Shown here: in pieces, positions 18,860 through 29,852 of the stretch | Numbering within the stretch: position 1 is the first letter of the stretch | How the letters are laid out: every line of letters begins with the position of its first letter | Origin: Euleptes europaea | Taxonomy: Eukaryota; Chordata; Lepidosauria; Squamata; Sphaerodactylidae | Direction of reading: 5' to 3' | NCBI RefSeq assembly: GCF_029931775.1 | Contig: NC_079332.1 | Coordinates: forward strand, 5,083,970 to 5,147,969 | Length of the DNA stretch: 64,000 bases | The notes under the pieces: model-generated | Told to the model about the DNA's origin: nothing | Databases searched by the model: none | Seen by the model: only the letters and a program-made list of their open reading frames with translations | Position numbers and translations under genes: made by a program

Positions 18860-20280
18860 GGCCTTGCAGGTCAGGTTGGTATCTGTCTTCATAAAAGGTG
18901 CGCTCAGGGATGTTTCTCCCTGAACGCCACCCAAGCAGTTACCTGGAGAAACAGAATGGAGAGAGTGTAGATGCTCTCTGGGGGCTTGGCTTACTCCTGC
19001 CCACCAGCTACACAGGAGGAGGGGGAGGGCATAGTCCCTTATAGCTCTGGAAAAGACTGGGGCAGAGCTAGGTTTAAACAAACTTATTTTCTGGGATGCG
19101 TGACTTGAATCTGCCGTCCTAATTTTAGTGAATCGTTCGCACCAGTCGTTTGATTCAAGTCTGTCCTTCTCTTTTACCTTGTTCTGCACTTGCACAACAG
19201 ATTATTTGGGGGGGCGGTTTACAAGGGAAAGAAATGCTTGATTAAGTATCTTTAGACTTGCATTCTTTGTAACTGGAGATGTGGCTGGATTAGCCCCAAA
19301 GGAATTCTTATCCAAACTTCCTAATGCCCAAAGTGATGCAATCCCTTCACAGTGCTTTCTAACTAAGGCCTCGGCAAAGATTCAACAAAACGGCTCTGGT
19401 CCCTCCACGGCCGCCGCTGTTATTATTAGCCTGTTGATCAGAACACCATACCAATCCCTCCAGAAGCCTCTGCTATTTATTTTAACCCCCCCCCCATCTT
19501 CTCCAGACACCATTGTCCCGAGTTTTTAACAAACCCTGCAATTAATTACGTTTCCATCAGAGTGACGGCCCGCCAAAAAGTTTGAAATAAACACGGGACA
19601 ATTGCGATGCAGTGATACGGGGCTGGAGAACAAAGTCTTTTTGGAGGGAGGGAGGGTGGAGTGGAATGAAAATGAGGGATTGTAAGGTCTGATGGGAAGA
19701 GAGGAGAGGGTGTCATGCTTGGGGTGGGGGCGTCTGCCTCTTGGATGCAGGCGATGAAAAGGACACCAAAACACATCCATCTCTTGGAATCCTTAGAAAA
19801 CGCATCCAGATTCAGGAGGGAATGAAACCTCCTGGCGTTGCGGACTTATTAAAGATTTGACCTGGTAAACCGACAGCGGTAGTTTAGAATAGGCATACCG
19901 AAGAAGAAAAGGAATTAATGTATCAAGGCACGTTCTATTTCTCTTCCTTAAAAACAAACAAAAAAACCCACAATTCCTAAAATGCCCACAATTCTAGGAT
20001 CACAGCTTTGTATTTATCAAGAAAGATTTAGCTTCGATCAGGGCTTGACAAATCCCAGGGGCCAGGTCTCCATGGCACCTAGAAATTTCAATAGGGTGCC
20101 TAGTCGTTTTTGATGGTCATACATAACCCTGAAGGCTGAAATACGAGTCCAGCTCCTAAATTTTCAAGACCTGGCTTAAATTAGATTCAAGATAACAGAC
20201 AAAACCGTGGTTTAATTAAAACTGTGACCAGTGTGATAGTCCTAACGATGTTTTAGTCCTCCTAATTATTTTGCCCTGAC
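18860..20280. other. Unique intergenic sequence
   Basis: No recognised repeat family over ~1.4 kb apart from short homopolymers. No exon that I can support. Confidence 0.35.
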
Positions 20281-20284
20281 CTGG

Positions 20285-20500
20285 ATGGCCCCAGGCTAGC
20301 CCGAACTGGTCAGATCTCAGAAGCTAAGGAGGGTCAGCCCTGGTTACTACCTGGATGGGAGACCACCAAGGAAACCCAGGGTTGTTGTGCAGATGCAGGC
20401 AATGGTAAATCAACTCTGTTAATCTCTGGCCTTGAAACCCCCACGGGGTCGCCATAAGTCGGCTGCGACTTGATGGCACCTTGGCGTGAATGCAGCCATC
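20285..20500 (+). mobile_element. 5S rRNA-derived SINE
   Basis: 5S-like head ('cagatctcagaagctaagga', 'ggatgggagaccaccaagga') and BovB-like tail ('ggtcgccataagtcggctgc'). Confidence 0.93.
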
Positions 20501-20772
20501 CTGGCTTGTTCCTGGGCAGCGCAAAGGCACCGAAGCCAGTGTTTCTCGAGGGCAACAAGGATCTGAGTAATTTGTCTGCAGGCTGAATCCTCATTTCACC
20601 AACTAACCGTGGTTTAAAAAGCCCGTGGCTTTGTGTTATGTCTGAACTGATTTTGTCATTGAATCTGGCATCCTGTTTCTGGTGCGGGCCCAGCAGACAA
20701 CGGTTTGTACTTTGTTCAGGCGACAAAACAGTTTGAACCTGGGAAGATAACATGGGGGTCTTCTCTCCGCAG

Positions 20773-20929
20773 AGCTCGGCGGCTCTCCAGAAGGAAGAGC
20801 CAAAGCCAGATCTGGATGCCCCGTTCAGTGGAAATTCCTGAAAATATCTCAGAAAGGCATCACTTTGGTGATGTTGGGAATACACCCACAGATCATGCTG
20901 GACCTGCCCGCACTGATGCAGTTCGGAAG
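20773..20929 (+). other. Candidate plus-strand exon (157 bp), gene unknown
   Basis: Repeat-free segment bounded by a strong acceptor (pyrimidine-rich 'gtcttctctccgcag') and a strong donor ('cggaag' then GTAAGG). One frame is open across it, but no protein family is recognised and 157 bp is not a multiple of three. It could be a 5' UTR exon of the next plus-strand gene, a lncRNA exon or chance. Confidence 0.3.
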
Positions 20930-21585
20930 GTAAGGGACATTCTTTAGTACAACTACACTTGAATCCCTGCCTCTTTACACACTGCTTCGTGATTGGCTGT
21001 GAGAGAAGCCAATCTCCTGTGCTTCTCCTGTTTGGCTATCAGCATGCTGCCTTGAAGAGGGGTTTGGAAAAGGGTGGGGCGAAGCTCAACCTGAGAAAGT
21101 TGTACGCTCGCTCAGTGATTCCGGAACGAGCTAGAATCCACGGTTTAATTCGGGCAAGAAGAGGAATGGGAAAAGCCGGGTTCGTTTTGCGTTGAAGCCG
21201 CGTTGAGCTTCCAAGGAATGAGGTAACGTGCATACCCAAAAATTTGATCCTGGCTGAAACAGGGAATAAAGGAGGGTTAAGCGACCATGCATAAAGCACC
21301 ATAATTTTTTGAAGTTTGGAGTGACTTGCTAAAGATGGTGCACTAATGTTGTCCTTTCTTCTGGGTTCCGCTTCCCCCCCTGTGTCTCTAGAAGTCGTAT
21401 CGTGCAATGGGGCAGGGAGGTGCGTCATCTCTAGCATTAATGTGTTGTGCACCAATGAACACTCAGGCGCCACGTGGTGTGCCCAGGCTCCTGCTGCATA
21501 CATGACAGCTGCTCGGGTTCATCTTCGCCCACCAATGACAATGTTTTTCTAGCATATCTTTCACCAAAGGCGCTGTCACCGCCTT
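20930..21585. other. Unique sequence, nothing recognised
   Basis: No repeat family seen and no supportable coding exon. Contains a C run near 21374. Confidence 0.3.
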
Positions 21586-21587
21586 GA

Positions 21588-21803
21588 GGGAGGGGCTGTG
21601 GCTCAGTGGTAGAGCCTCCGCTTGGCATGCAGAAGGTCCCGGGTTCAGTCCCCGGCATCTCCAGTTAAAGGGACGAGGCAGGTAGGTGACGCAAAAGACC
21701 TCCGTGCCTGAGACCCTGGAGAGCTGCTGCCGGTCTGAGTAGACAATACTGACTTTGATGGACCAAGGGTCTGATTCAGTATAAAGCAGCTTCATGTGTT
21801 CTT
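21588..21803 (+). mobile_element. tRNA-Ala-derived SINE
   Basis: Full-length plus copy, 'gaggggctgtggctcagtgg' to 'aaagcagcttcatgtgttc'. Confidence 0.93.
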
Positions 21804-22140
21804 GTATGTATAGGAATTGCAGTTTTTTTTTCCTGGCACTACACTGGGTTGTAGTTTTGAAATTACTGGCATAATGCATAGGAGTGAAAGTGACGTCAAT
21901 TTCTTACTAGTATTGTCTATCAGGGCTCCATGTAGAAGACTGGAGGGTATCACCTTGTCCCCACTGTCATACCGATAATCCCTTACCTGTTTGTACCGTC
22001 TTTCTTTTACACCTGATAATATCTGAACCGCGATGAGGGAAATATGCCAGGTTATAGTGGTTAGTTTGTTTCACATTGTTTTCCTTGTCGGAAATAGTTT
22101 TCATGCAGAGACAACGTAACGTCTGACGTGGCCTTTAGAC

Positions 22141-22351
22141 TAAGGTTGCCAGGTCCCTCTTTGCCACCTGTGGGAGGTTTTTGGGGTGGAGCCTGAGGAG
22201 GGCGGGGTTTGGGGAGGGGAGGGACTTCAAGGCCATAGAGTCCAATGGCCAAAGCGGCCATTTTTCTCCTGGTGAACTGATCTCTATCTGCTGGAGATCA
22301 GTTGTAATAGCAGGAGATCTCCTGCTTGTACTCGGAGGTTGGCAACCCTAC
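22141..22351. mobile_element. hAT-type MITE with probable target duplication
   Basis: Ends taaggttgcc and ggcaaccctac. The flanks cctttagac and ccttgagac match at 8 of 9 bases, which supports the 8-bp-class duplication seen at 11642. Confidence 0.88.
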
Positions 22352-22359
22352 CTTGAGAC

Positions 22360-23415
22360 GTACCTGATAAAATGTACTTGTTTGTGTTTCCCCCCAAAAA
22401 TGAGAAAATGCTGGCAGTTTGATTTTTGATTTCTAATTCTCCATTTTTTCCGCTGGATGGAAAAACAAGGTGATGTGGGAAGTTCAGGGTGGTCTGTCGG
22501 ACAGCAGGATTCTTGGAGCAAAAGAGCGGGCTCCGCAGAGAAGGGATGCTGCTATTCATCCTCCACCTACCGCATGCTTTCGACACAACGGGCGCGATAT
22601 TTGCGCGCTTCGGATATCTTCCGAGAGAAAGGATCCAAGAGGGCTTGTGAGCGGGAAGCCGGCCAAACCTCATTAACATAAATGGGGGGGGACATAACTG
22701 AAAGGAGATGGGAGGGGGGCACAGAGGCAGGAGCTGACAGACTAGAAGTTGGGGAGGCCGATTGTCTAGCGCCCATCAATCACGGCTCCCACCAGAATCA
22801 CAACGCAGAGGGAAGCGGCGGTTCTTGCAGAGAAATCTGGGATTCTATGCAGGGAGGCTGGAGATTAAAGGCCCGGCTGACGTCGGGTTGCTTCTCTTTG
22901 TTACAAGAAAGCTAATAAATCTGACGGGTTTTGAAACGAGAGGTGCTCTTAGCCGCAAAGCCAAGAGCTGAGTTCAGATCTCTGCTGTGCCTGGGGCTCT
23001 TGCTTGGAACACCGCATCTCTGTGCTTTCAAATGCCTTCCCAGAATGTACTTTCCCCGCCACTCAGGGCAAAGAGTTACCACGTTTTTAGACTGGGGAGG
23101 GGGGATTTGAAAGTCTCCTTAGCTGCATTCAGTAGTAAAAAAACCTTTAATCTCTGTAGTAGGAAGTTTGTCAGTTGCTGGACATGCAAATAGGTCTGAG
23201 GTGAGGGTAGGAACTAGGAACTATGTAAGTGCGTGTTGACAAGGCTCTGATGCTTCCCGAGTGAAGGGCAAAGCTATTCTATCCCCTTATTAAGGCTGTA
23301 GGAGAAAGCAGCTTTGAGGACAGAGTTCCCTCCCAAGTGAAATGTTGCACGTTTCCCAAAAGGTCCTTTCCCTCCACCTCTGCTTTCTGCCAGTTGCTGT
23401 AAATCAGTCTAGGAA
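22360..23415. other. Unique intergenic sequence
   Basis: No recognised repeat. The part 22560-22640 is relatively CpG-rich ('gcgcgatatttgcgcgc'). No exon recognised. Confidence 0.3.
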
Positions 23416-23417
23416 AG

Positions 23418-23655
23418 GAGGAGGTGCTGTGGCTCAGTGGGTAGAGCATCTGCTTGGCATGCAGAAAGTCCCGGGTTCAGTCCCCGGCATCTCCCGTTAA
23501 AGGGACGAGGCAGGTAGGTGACGCGAAAGACCTCTGCCTGAGACCCTGGAGAGCCGCTGCCGGTTTGAGCAGACAATACTGACTTTGATGGACAATACTG
23601 ACTTCGATGGACCGAGGGTCTGATTCAGTATAAGGCAGCTTCACGCGTTCATGTG
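23418..23655 (+). mobile_element. tRNA-Ala-derived SINE
   Basis: Full-length plus copy with a short internal repeat of 'gacttygatggac' near its 3' end. Confidence 0.92.
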
Positions 23656-23877
23656 ACACGCGTTCAAAGGAGGACAAAGAACTCCAGTAGTGAGGGACCT
23701 AGTTGTAGACTTTTTCTTTCTACTTTGGAAGACTCAATCTCATTGGGACTTCCTTTAGAGTAAACACACACAGGATCAGAGTTGTCTTCCATGACTATGC
23801 CCTGCGCCACATGGGCTCATGAAAATATTTGCCACATTAAGGCCACAGGAAGCCACATTAAGGCCACAGGGGATAGA

Positions 23878-24088
23878 AGGGTGCCAACTCTGGATTGGGA
23901 AATACCTGGAGATTTTGGGGGTGGAGCCTGGGGAGGGCAGGGTTTGGGGAGGGTCTTCAGTGGGGTTTAATGCCATAGTCTACCTCCCAAGGTGGCCGTT
24001 TTCTCTGAGCGAACTGACCTCTGTCACCTGGAGATCAGTTGTAATCCTAGGAGATCTCCAGCCACCACCTGGAGGTTGGCAACCCTGT
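23878..24088. mobile_element. hAT-type MITE, diverged subtype
   Basis: Starts 'gggtgccaactctggattgg', ends 'ggaggttggcaaccctg'. Shares the 'ggtggagcctggggagg' interior with the fragment at 1-170. Confidence 0.8.
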
Positions 24089-25585
24089 CTTTTCGTCATA
24101 AAACCCACGGTTATTTCGGCCACAGCATGACTATCCCTCTGGAATTTCTCATGGTGCATTTTTCTTCTGGCTCACAACCTGCCTTTTGTAAGTTTTTGGA
24201 ATGGGCAGCCTGCTTTCAGAAAACCTGGAGGCCAAAGTGGGATGGACGGGTGGACGTCACGTCGCCTCTTGCAAACATTGTTCAGCTTCCTGGGAGGTTT
24301 TTTTTTTTTTTTTTGTCCAAAACAGAGAGCCTGGTGGGGATCTACTCCAGGGCCCGTCGCACACAGATGCTGAATTTAGAAATAATAAGATGCTTTTTTG
24401 AAACTGGGAGAGGGGTCAGAGACACACCTCCAGCCCCAAACAGTGCGGCTTCTCAGTTTTCATTTCTATTCACTTCCCTGGCCTCCGTTATGTCAGCTCT
24501 GAAGGCATCCCACAGCGGGGCGTTGAGATGGAGGGGGTCAGGGTTCAAAAGTCAGGGGTCACAGGGTTAGCAGCAGCACAAGGAGAGGTTCTGTCGGAGC
24601 ATCCCCCCCCCAGCCAGTTATCATAAATGACTGTTAGTCTTGCCTCAGATCAAAGCGTCTGTATAGAAAGAGGGTCTGCAGGAGAGACCCCCCCTCCTTC
24701 CCCCCCCAACACTCCCCCCTCCTGTCACTGCCCTGGGCCAATTCTCCCGCCTTTTGCACAGTGGTGCAGTTTGCTCCCGCTTTGTGGGAATAATGTACGC
24801 TGCTTTTCAAAAGGCGGGATAATGGCGCTTTAAAAAGTATTTACACGTTCCACGGATTTCGCCTTTCAGCGCTCGGCTTCCACAAGCAGGAGAGTTGCCA
24901 ACAGATTGTTTGGGGAAAGCCAAACTTTGCCTGCCCGGCTTCTGTGCCCGTCGAAGCAGTTCCATCCGCAGGAACCGGCCGGCAGAGCTTCTCATGACCT
25001 AGAGAGGAGGTGTCTTCACCTGCTCCCCTGTGCAGATCCAGCTGTCTTGAAAAGCGGAGGAGCAAGGGCCAGTGGAAAAGCTGGCAGTCCCAGCTTTGCA
25101 AGGGAAACTCCCAGAAGATTGGGTCCCGTAGATCTGATCGTTTCACTTCCCATTCCAGATGGCTTCTGCCTCACCTTTCCTCAAACCTCTGTGCTTGCAT
25201 ATTATTAGCCGTTATTATTTATTAATCCCAAAAGGATTCCAAAAGGCAATTTGGTAGAGCTGTGCAAGGGACCGCTACCTGATCCAATGAAACAGCATTA
25301 AGTATGTTATATCCATGAAGTCCCCATTTAAAACTTATCACATGTGTAGAATTACCAATTGAACCTGCTCCCTCTGTTCAGTTTTAACCCTAGGAAAAAA
25401 GAAAAAGACAGGCCAAAATAAGATGTCTTCCCCCCGCCCCTTTTGAGAGCCAACAGTTGCCTAGGGAGATTGGTTTCCATCACCAAAACCCCTTGCTGGA
25501 GGAAAGTGTTTCTTCTCCCCCTTCCACATCAAACCCCCTCGCTAGTTGCACTTTACCTATTAGAAAACACTTTGGGAAGAAGTGA
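24089..25585. other. Unique intergenic sequence
   Basis: No recognised repeat except a T run (24299-24314). At 24535-24547 GGGTCA-G-GGTTCA forms a DR1-type nuclear-receptor site, with another GGGGTCA just downstream; function unknown. No coding exon recognised. Confidence 0.3.
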
Positions 25586-26058
25586 TTCTAAAGGTAAAGG
25601 TAAAGGTCCCCTGTGCAAGCACCGGGTCATTCCTGACCCATAGGGTGATGTCACATCCTGACGTTTCCAAGGCAGACTTTGTTTGCGGGGTGGTTTGCCA
25701 GTGCCTTCCCCAGTCATCCTCCCTTTACCCCCAGCAAGCTGGGTACTCATTTCACCGACCTCGAAAGGATGGAAGGCTGAGTAAACCTTGAGCCGGCTAC
25801 CTGAAACCGACTTCCGTCGGGATCGAACTCAGGTCGCGAGCAGAGCTTTTGACTGCAGTACTTCAGCTTCCGTCGGGATCGAACTCAGGTCGCAAGCAGA
25901 GCTTTCGACTGCAGTACTTCAGCTTCCGTCGGGATTGAACTCAGGTCGCGAGCAGAGCTTTTGACTGCAGTACTTCAGCTTCCGTCGGGATCGAACTCAG
26001 GTCGCAAGCAGAGCTTTCGACTGCAGTACTTCAGCTTAACACTCTGCGCCACGGGGCT
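25586..26058 (-). mobile_element. tRNA-derived SINE (Sauria/anole-like), internally amplified
   Basis: On the minus strand it begins 'ggagccccgtggcgcagag' (A-box region), continues through the B box (gagttcgatcccg) and a long body ('aatgagtacccagcttgct') and ends in 'acctttacctttacc'. It is longer than normal because the head segment is repeated (25811-26034). Confidence 0.9.
25811..26034 (-). repeat. Four 56-bp tandem copies of a SINE B-box segment
   Basis: Copies begin at 25811, 25867, 25923 and 25979. Copies 1 and 3 share 'cgcgagcagagctttt', copies 2 and 4 share 'cgcaagcagagctttc', so a 112-bp dimer was itself duplicated. Each copy carries the pol III B box (gttcgatcc in sense), while the A box occurs once. 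Confidence 0.95.
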
Positions 26059-26095
26059 CCTAAAGTGATTCTACACACATGAAAAGTTTTAAACA

Positions 26096-26181
26096 AAGTC
26101 CCTCCCCTCCCCAAACCCCGCCCTCCTCAGGCTCCGCCCCAAAAACCTCCCACCGGTGGCGAAGAGGGACCTGGCAACCCT
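26096..26181. mobile_element. hAT-type MITE, right end
   Basis: 'ctcccctccccaaaccccg' to 'gggacctggcaaccct'. Only about 85 bp remain. Confidence 0.8.
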
Positions 26182-26436
26182 TGGACACCAAACAGCTTAA
26201 CGTTGGTCCCTGTGATTAACAATGCCTTTGGGCTGCTTATTTGAGGCTCATGCCTTCCTTTCCCGCGGCTGGTTTCCCTGCACAGCACGGCCTGTTTAAT
26301 GATGTTGACACTGTGGCGTTGGAAGGAGCTTTCCAATTCTAGCACCTCGTTAGGATGAAGGGGGGAAATCTCACACCTTGTGCAACTGGGTTAGCTGGGT
26401 CTGGCATGAGGTTCACAAGTACATGCAGGAAAAAAA

Positions 26437-26505
26437 AGCATGACTAGTAGCCATGGATAGCCCTCTCCTCCACGAACATGTCCACTCCCCTCTTCAAGCC
26501 TTCAG
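26437..26505 (-). mobile_element. CR1-like LINE (second family) fragment
   Basis: 'gactagtagccatggatagc' and 'gaacatgtccactcccctct', the inverted coding end of the family seen in sense at 36432. Confidence 0.75.
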
Positions 26506-26507
26506 AT

Positions 26508-26640
26508 CAAGCTCCCACTCTGCCACAAAGCTCAACGGATGACCTTGGGCGAGTCATTTGTTCTTGTCCAACACCTGTCTGATAGGGTTGGCGTAAGTCT
26601 AAAATGGAGGAGGAGAGACCAGCATATGCTGCTGTCTTGA
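26508..26640 (+). mobile_element. CORE-like SINE fragment
   Basis: 'ctcaacggatgaccttgggc' with 'gagtcatttgttc' resembles the core region of the CORE-like SINEs; head and tail unclear. Confidence 0.4.
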
Positions 26641-26667
26641 GTTTGCAGGAAAGTCAAGATAAAAAGG

Positions 26668-26828
26668 TGAAGGAAGGAAGGAGGAAGGAAGAAAAAGAAA
26701 GAAAGAGGAAGGAAGGAAGGAAGGAAGGAAGGAGGAGGAGGAAGAAGAAGAAGAAGAAGAAGAAGAAGAAGAAGAAGAAGAAGAAGAAGAAGAAGAAGAA
26801 GAAGAAGAAGAAGAAGAAGAAGAAGAAA
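26668..26828 (+). repeat. GA-rich microsatellite (GGAA)n then (GAA)n
   Basis: Begins as GGAA/GAAA repeats and becomes an almost pure GAA run of about 30 units (26738-26828). It generates artefactual poly-Lys and poly-Leu/Phe open frames on the two strands. Confidence 0.97.
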
Positions 26829-26829
26829 C

Positions 26830-27515
26830 TTAACAGACCATCCCACTGCACTGGCTACTCGCATGGCAGGCGCCTCTTCTCTTTCACGCACGTGTCCGAG
26901 TCTGCAAAGGGGAGATTTCTGCACATTCTCATTCACACCCCGGCATGCCAAAGGCTTGCGGCCGGCTGGCCTCACCCTTGTATCCATCCGGTGGAAAAGG
27001 AACCAGGCCCATCTGCACGGCCCTGCGTGTGGAACACCGGAAACAATGGAGGCATTTCTTCCCCTGGACGAGAGGCTGAGCCACCTCCTCACCTACAGAG
27101 AGACATCTGCTCGCTGAGCTCTTGAATGCTGCGTTCTGTGCCCTCGGCCTGTGTTCCAGGCGTGCAGGCGATTCATTCCGGAGGAAACCAGCCTCTTCGC
27201 AGCCTGCAAACAGATGCTGACTTTGCCGCGGGGGGCACTTAATTGCCTCTTCCGAGCCAGTCTCTCGGAGGCTCGGCTTTCCTCTTTGGGGAACCCCAAG
27301 ACACCAGCTGTCCAAACTTTTCTCGAAAGGATTTCTCCCTTCGATTGCCACCGACGAGGCAATTGCATCCGATGTTGCACGGACGGGAATATCGACGCGC
27401 TCTCTGGGTCCCTTTCATACCACTTTGGGATGGTCCTTCCGCAACTGTGCTTTGTTGAACGTGGTCCTTCATGCGGCTATACACTGTATTTGGTTATTCT
27501 GCAAGTGTGCTCATT
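26830..27515. other. Unique intergenic sequence, G+C-rich
   Basis: No recognised repeat and no recognised protein on either strand. Confidence 0.3.
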
Positions 27516-27517
27516 GA

Positions 27518-27956
27518 AAGAGAAGTGGAAGTGGAAGTGGAAGTGGAAGTAGAAGAAAAAGAAAAAGAAGAGTTGGTTTTTATATGCCAACTTTCTCTAC
27601 CTTTTTAAAGGAGAATCAAACCGGCTTACAATCCCCTCCCTTCCTCTCCCCACAAGGTGGGTGGGGCTGAGAGATTTCGGAGAGAACTGTGACTCACCCA
27701 AGGTCACCCAGCTGGCTTCATGTGGAGGAGCGGGGAAACCAACCCAGTTCACCAGATTAGAAACCTCTGCTCATGTGGAGGAGTAGGGAATCAAACCCGG
27801 TTCTCCAGATTAGAGTCCTCCGCTCATGTGGAAGAGTGGGAAAACCAACCCGATTCACCAGATTAGAGCCCTCCGCTCATGTGGAGGAGTGGGGAATCAA
27901 ACCCAGTTCTCCAGATTAGAGTTCACCGCTCCTAACCACTCCACCACGCTGGCTCT
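27518..27956 (-). mobile_element. tRNA-derived SINE with TTC tail, inverted, internally duplicated
   Basis: The tail appears as GGAAGT repeats (27522-27550) and GAA-rich DNA, then 'gttggtttttatatgcc'. A 106-bp segment of the head region is present twice in tandem (27736-27841, 27842-27947), so the tRNA-like promoter part is duplicated. Confidence 0.9.
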
Positions 27957-28154
27957 CTTGTGCCAGCGCTTCTTCTTGTGGTTACAGATACCATACCACT
28001 GCCCTGCAGCAGCCAATCGATAGTTGTAAATATACCTTTGCAGCCGTATGAAAGGGAAGCTGCGTGCTGCACGGTGCTTTAAGCTTCATGCGCCAGCTCT
28101 GACTTCCATGTGCACTGAAAACATTGTTAGCACTACAGATTGATCCAAGTTACC

Positions 28155-28222
28155 AGTGTGGTGTAATGGTTAAGAGCAGTGGACTCTAAACTAGAGAACT
28201 GGGTTTGATTCCCCACTCTCTC
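28155..28222 (+). mobile_element. SINE head fragment
   Basis: tRNA-like head 'gtggtgtaatggttaagagc' to 'gggtttgattccccactc'; the rest is missing. Confidence 0.75.
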
Positions 28223-29050
28223 TTTTCTTATGTTCTTTAAAGATACAGAAAGAAAAACATGTATGTGTGGGGGGCATAGACCTGCAACTTGCAAAAACTA
28301 AATGCTTAAAGGTACCCAAAGACTCTGGTTTCTTTTTGCTGCCACAGATCGAAAGGGTGGGACAATTAAAGAATGTTTTGCCGCCCTGGTCGTGAGCAAG
28401 AGAGACGGGCTGGACTGCCAGGAAGGAGCAGATGACCCCCCATCAAGCGGCCTTCGAGTTCATGCTCCGAGACATGCCCAGTGCCAAGTTCTTGGGTCTC
28501 TCCCGCTGCGCCAACCGGAGCAGGGTGTGGAAAGTGGTCACTTCGCCGGCCGCCGCCCTCTTTCCTGCCTCCTGCTCCAGCAGAGGTGGTTTCAGGCTTC
28601 ATCCATCACAGCTGTCAGCAGCTGGACCTCTGAGGACTGGGCTCGGTTAACCCCTGCCTTGCCTGCACGCAGCAATCCCAGATTCTCTTAGAAGGGCGGG
28701 GGAGGGGAAGGTTCACCGAGGAGGAGGGTGTACGTGTGCATGGAGAGGAGGAGCGGGGTGGCCAAGGAAACCTCAGAGCCAGCAGCTGTTCCCAAAGTTA
28801 TCCCTTTCCCCTTTGGTCTAAAGAACGCAGCAGGGGGTGCATATTGAATGGGAGAAATGAAGGCGGAGCGTTTGTGATTAAAATGGGAGAGGAGAGCAGA
28901 AAATGGGGAGGAGAGGGGGAAGGAAGAGTCGGGAAGAGGGGCAAGAAAGGATCTGAGAGTTCAGCTATCTGCAAAGAAGCGGCCACATTTAGGACTGCTG
29001 ATTTGTATGGCTCTTCTCTGTGCTTTTGGAAGCTCCACAGAGATTAAAAC
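28223..29050. other. Unique intergenic sequence, G+C-rich
   Basis: No repeat recognised. A plus-strand open frame from the ATG at 28432 (72 codons) has unremarkable composition and no known family. A GAGGGG-rich tract lies at 28900-28950. Confidence 0.3.
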
Positions 29051-29052
29051 GA

Positions 29053-29267
29053 CATGAACACATGAAGCTGCCTTATACTGAATCAGACCCTTGGCCCATC
29101 AAAGTCAGTATTGTCTACTGAGACCGGCAGCAGCTCTCCAGGCTCTCAGGCAGAGGTCTTTCACATCACCGACTTGCTTGGTCCTTTTCACAGGAGATGC
29201 CGGGGATTGAACCTGGGACCTCCTGCATGCGAAGCAGGTGCTCTACCACTGAGCCACGGCCCCTCCC
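29053..29267 (-). mobile_element. tRNA-Ala-derived SINE, inverted
   Basis: Full-length minus copy. Confidence 0.93.
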
Positions 29268-29390
29268 CTGGTCCAGTAGCACCTTAAAGGCCAACAAGGT
29301 TTCCAGGGTATAAGCTTTGAAGAGTCAAAGTTCCCTTCGTTGGATACAAGCTTTGACTCTCGAAAGCGTATACCCTAGAAATCTTACTCC
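29268..29390. repeat. Foldback of an unclassified repeat
   Basis: 'agcaccttaaaggccaacaa' is followed by arms of about 35 bp: 'ccagggtataagctttgaag' pairs with the inverse of 'tctcgaaagcgtataccct'. The same family motif is at 16217. Family not identified. Confidence 0.65.
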
Positions 29391-29587
29391 CTTCTACCCA
29401 AGGCCCTCATGTAAGACTTTCTCTTAAAGAGGAGAACAAAGCCAGGAGACAAATGCTGAATGAGCATTCGATGTACATGAGAAAGTTTCTCTGGCTGATG
29501 TCCTGCATATCCTTTGGCCTGCCCTACAAGGACCAGAATCCTTGACACCCAGATGGGCAGCTTCCAAAGATGTCCTCCAGTTGCTGA

Positions 29588-29852
29588 GATAAGAACATAA
29601 GAATGTAAAAAAGGCCATGCTGGATCAGAACAAGGTCCATCAGGTTCCCACAGTGGCCAACCAGGTGCCTCTAGGAAGCCCACAAACCAAACGACTGCAG
29701 CAGCACCATCCTTCCTGTGTTCCACAGCACCTAAGATAATAGGCCTGCTCCTCTGATCCTGGAGAGAATAGGTATGCATCATGACTAGTAGCCATTTTGA
29801 CTAGTAGCCATGGATAGCCCTCCTCCATGAACACATCCATGAACATACCAAT
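29588..29852 (-). mobile_element. CR1-like LINE (second family), 3' end
   Basis: The inverted 3' terminus 'taagaacataagaatgt' leads into 'gtggccaaccaggtgcctct' and the inverted coding end at the right. Confidence 0.9.

Noticed and set aside
26532-27125. Open frames of 173-186 codons on both strands
   Set aside because: Driven by the (GAA)n tract (poly-Lys one way, poly-Leu/Phe the other); the flanks show no protein features.
28432-28650. Short plus-strand gene starting MTPHQAAFEFMLRDMP
   Set aside because: 72 codons with no family resemblance, no clear splice context and overlapping open frames in other phases.
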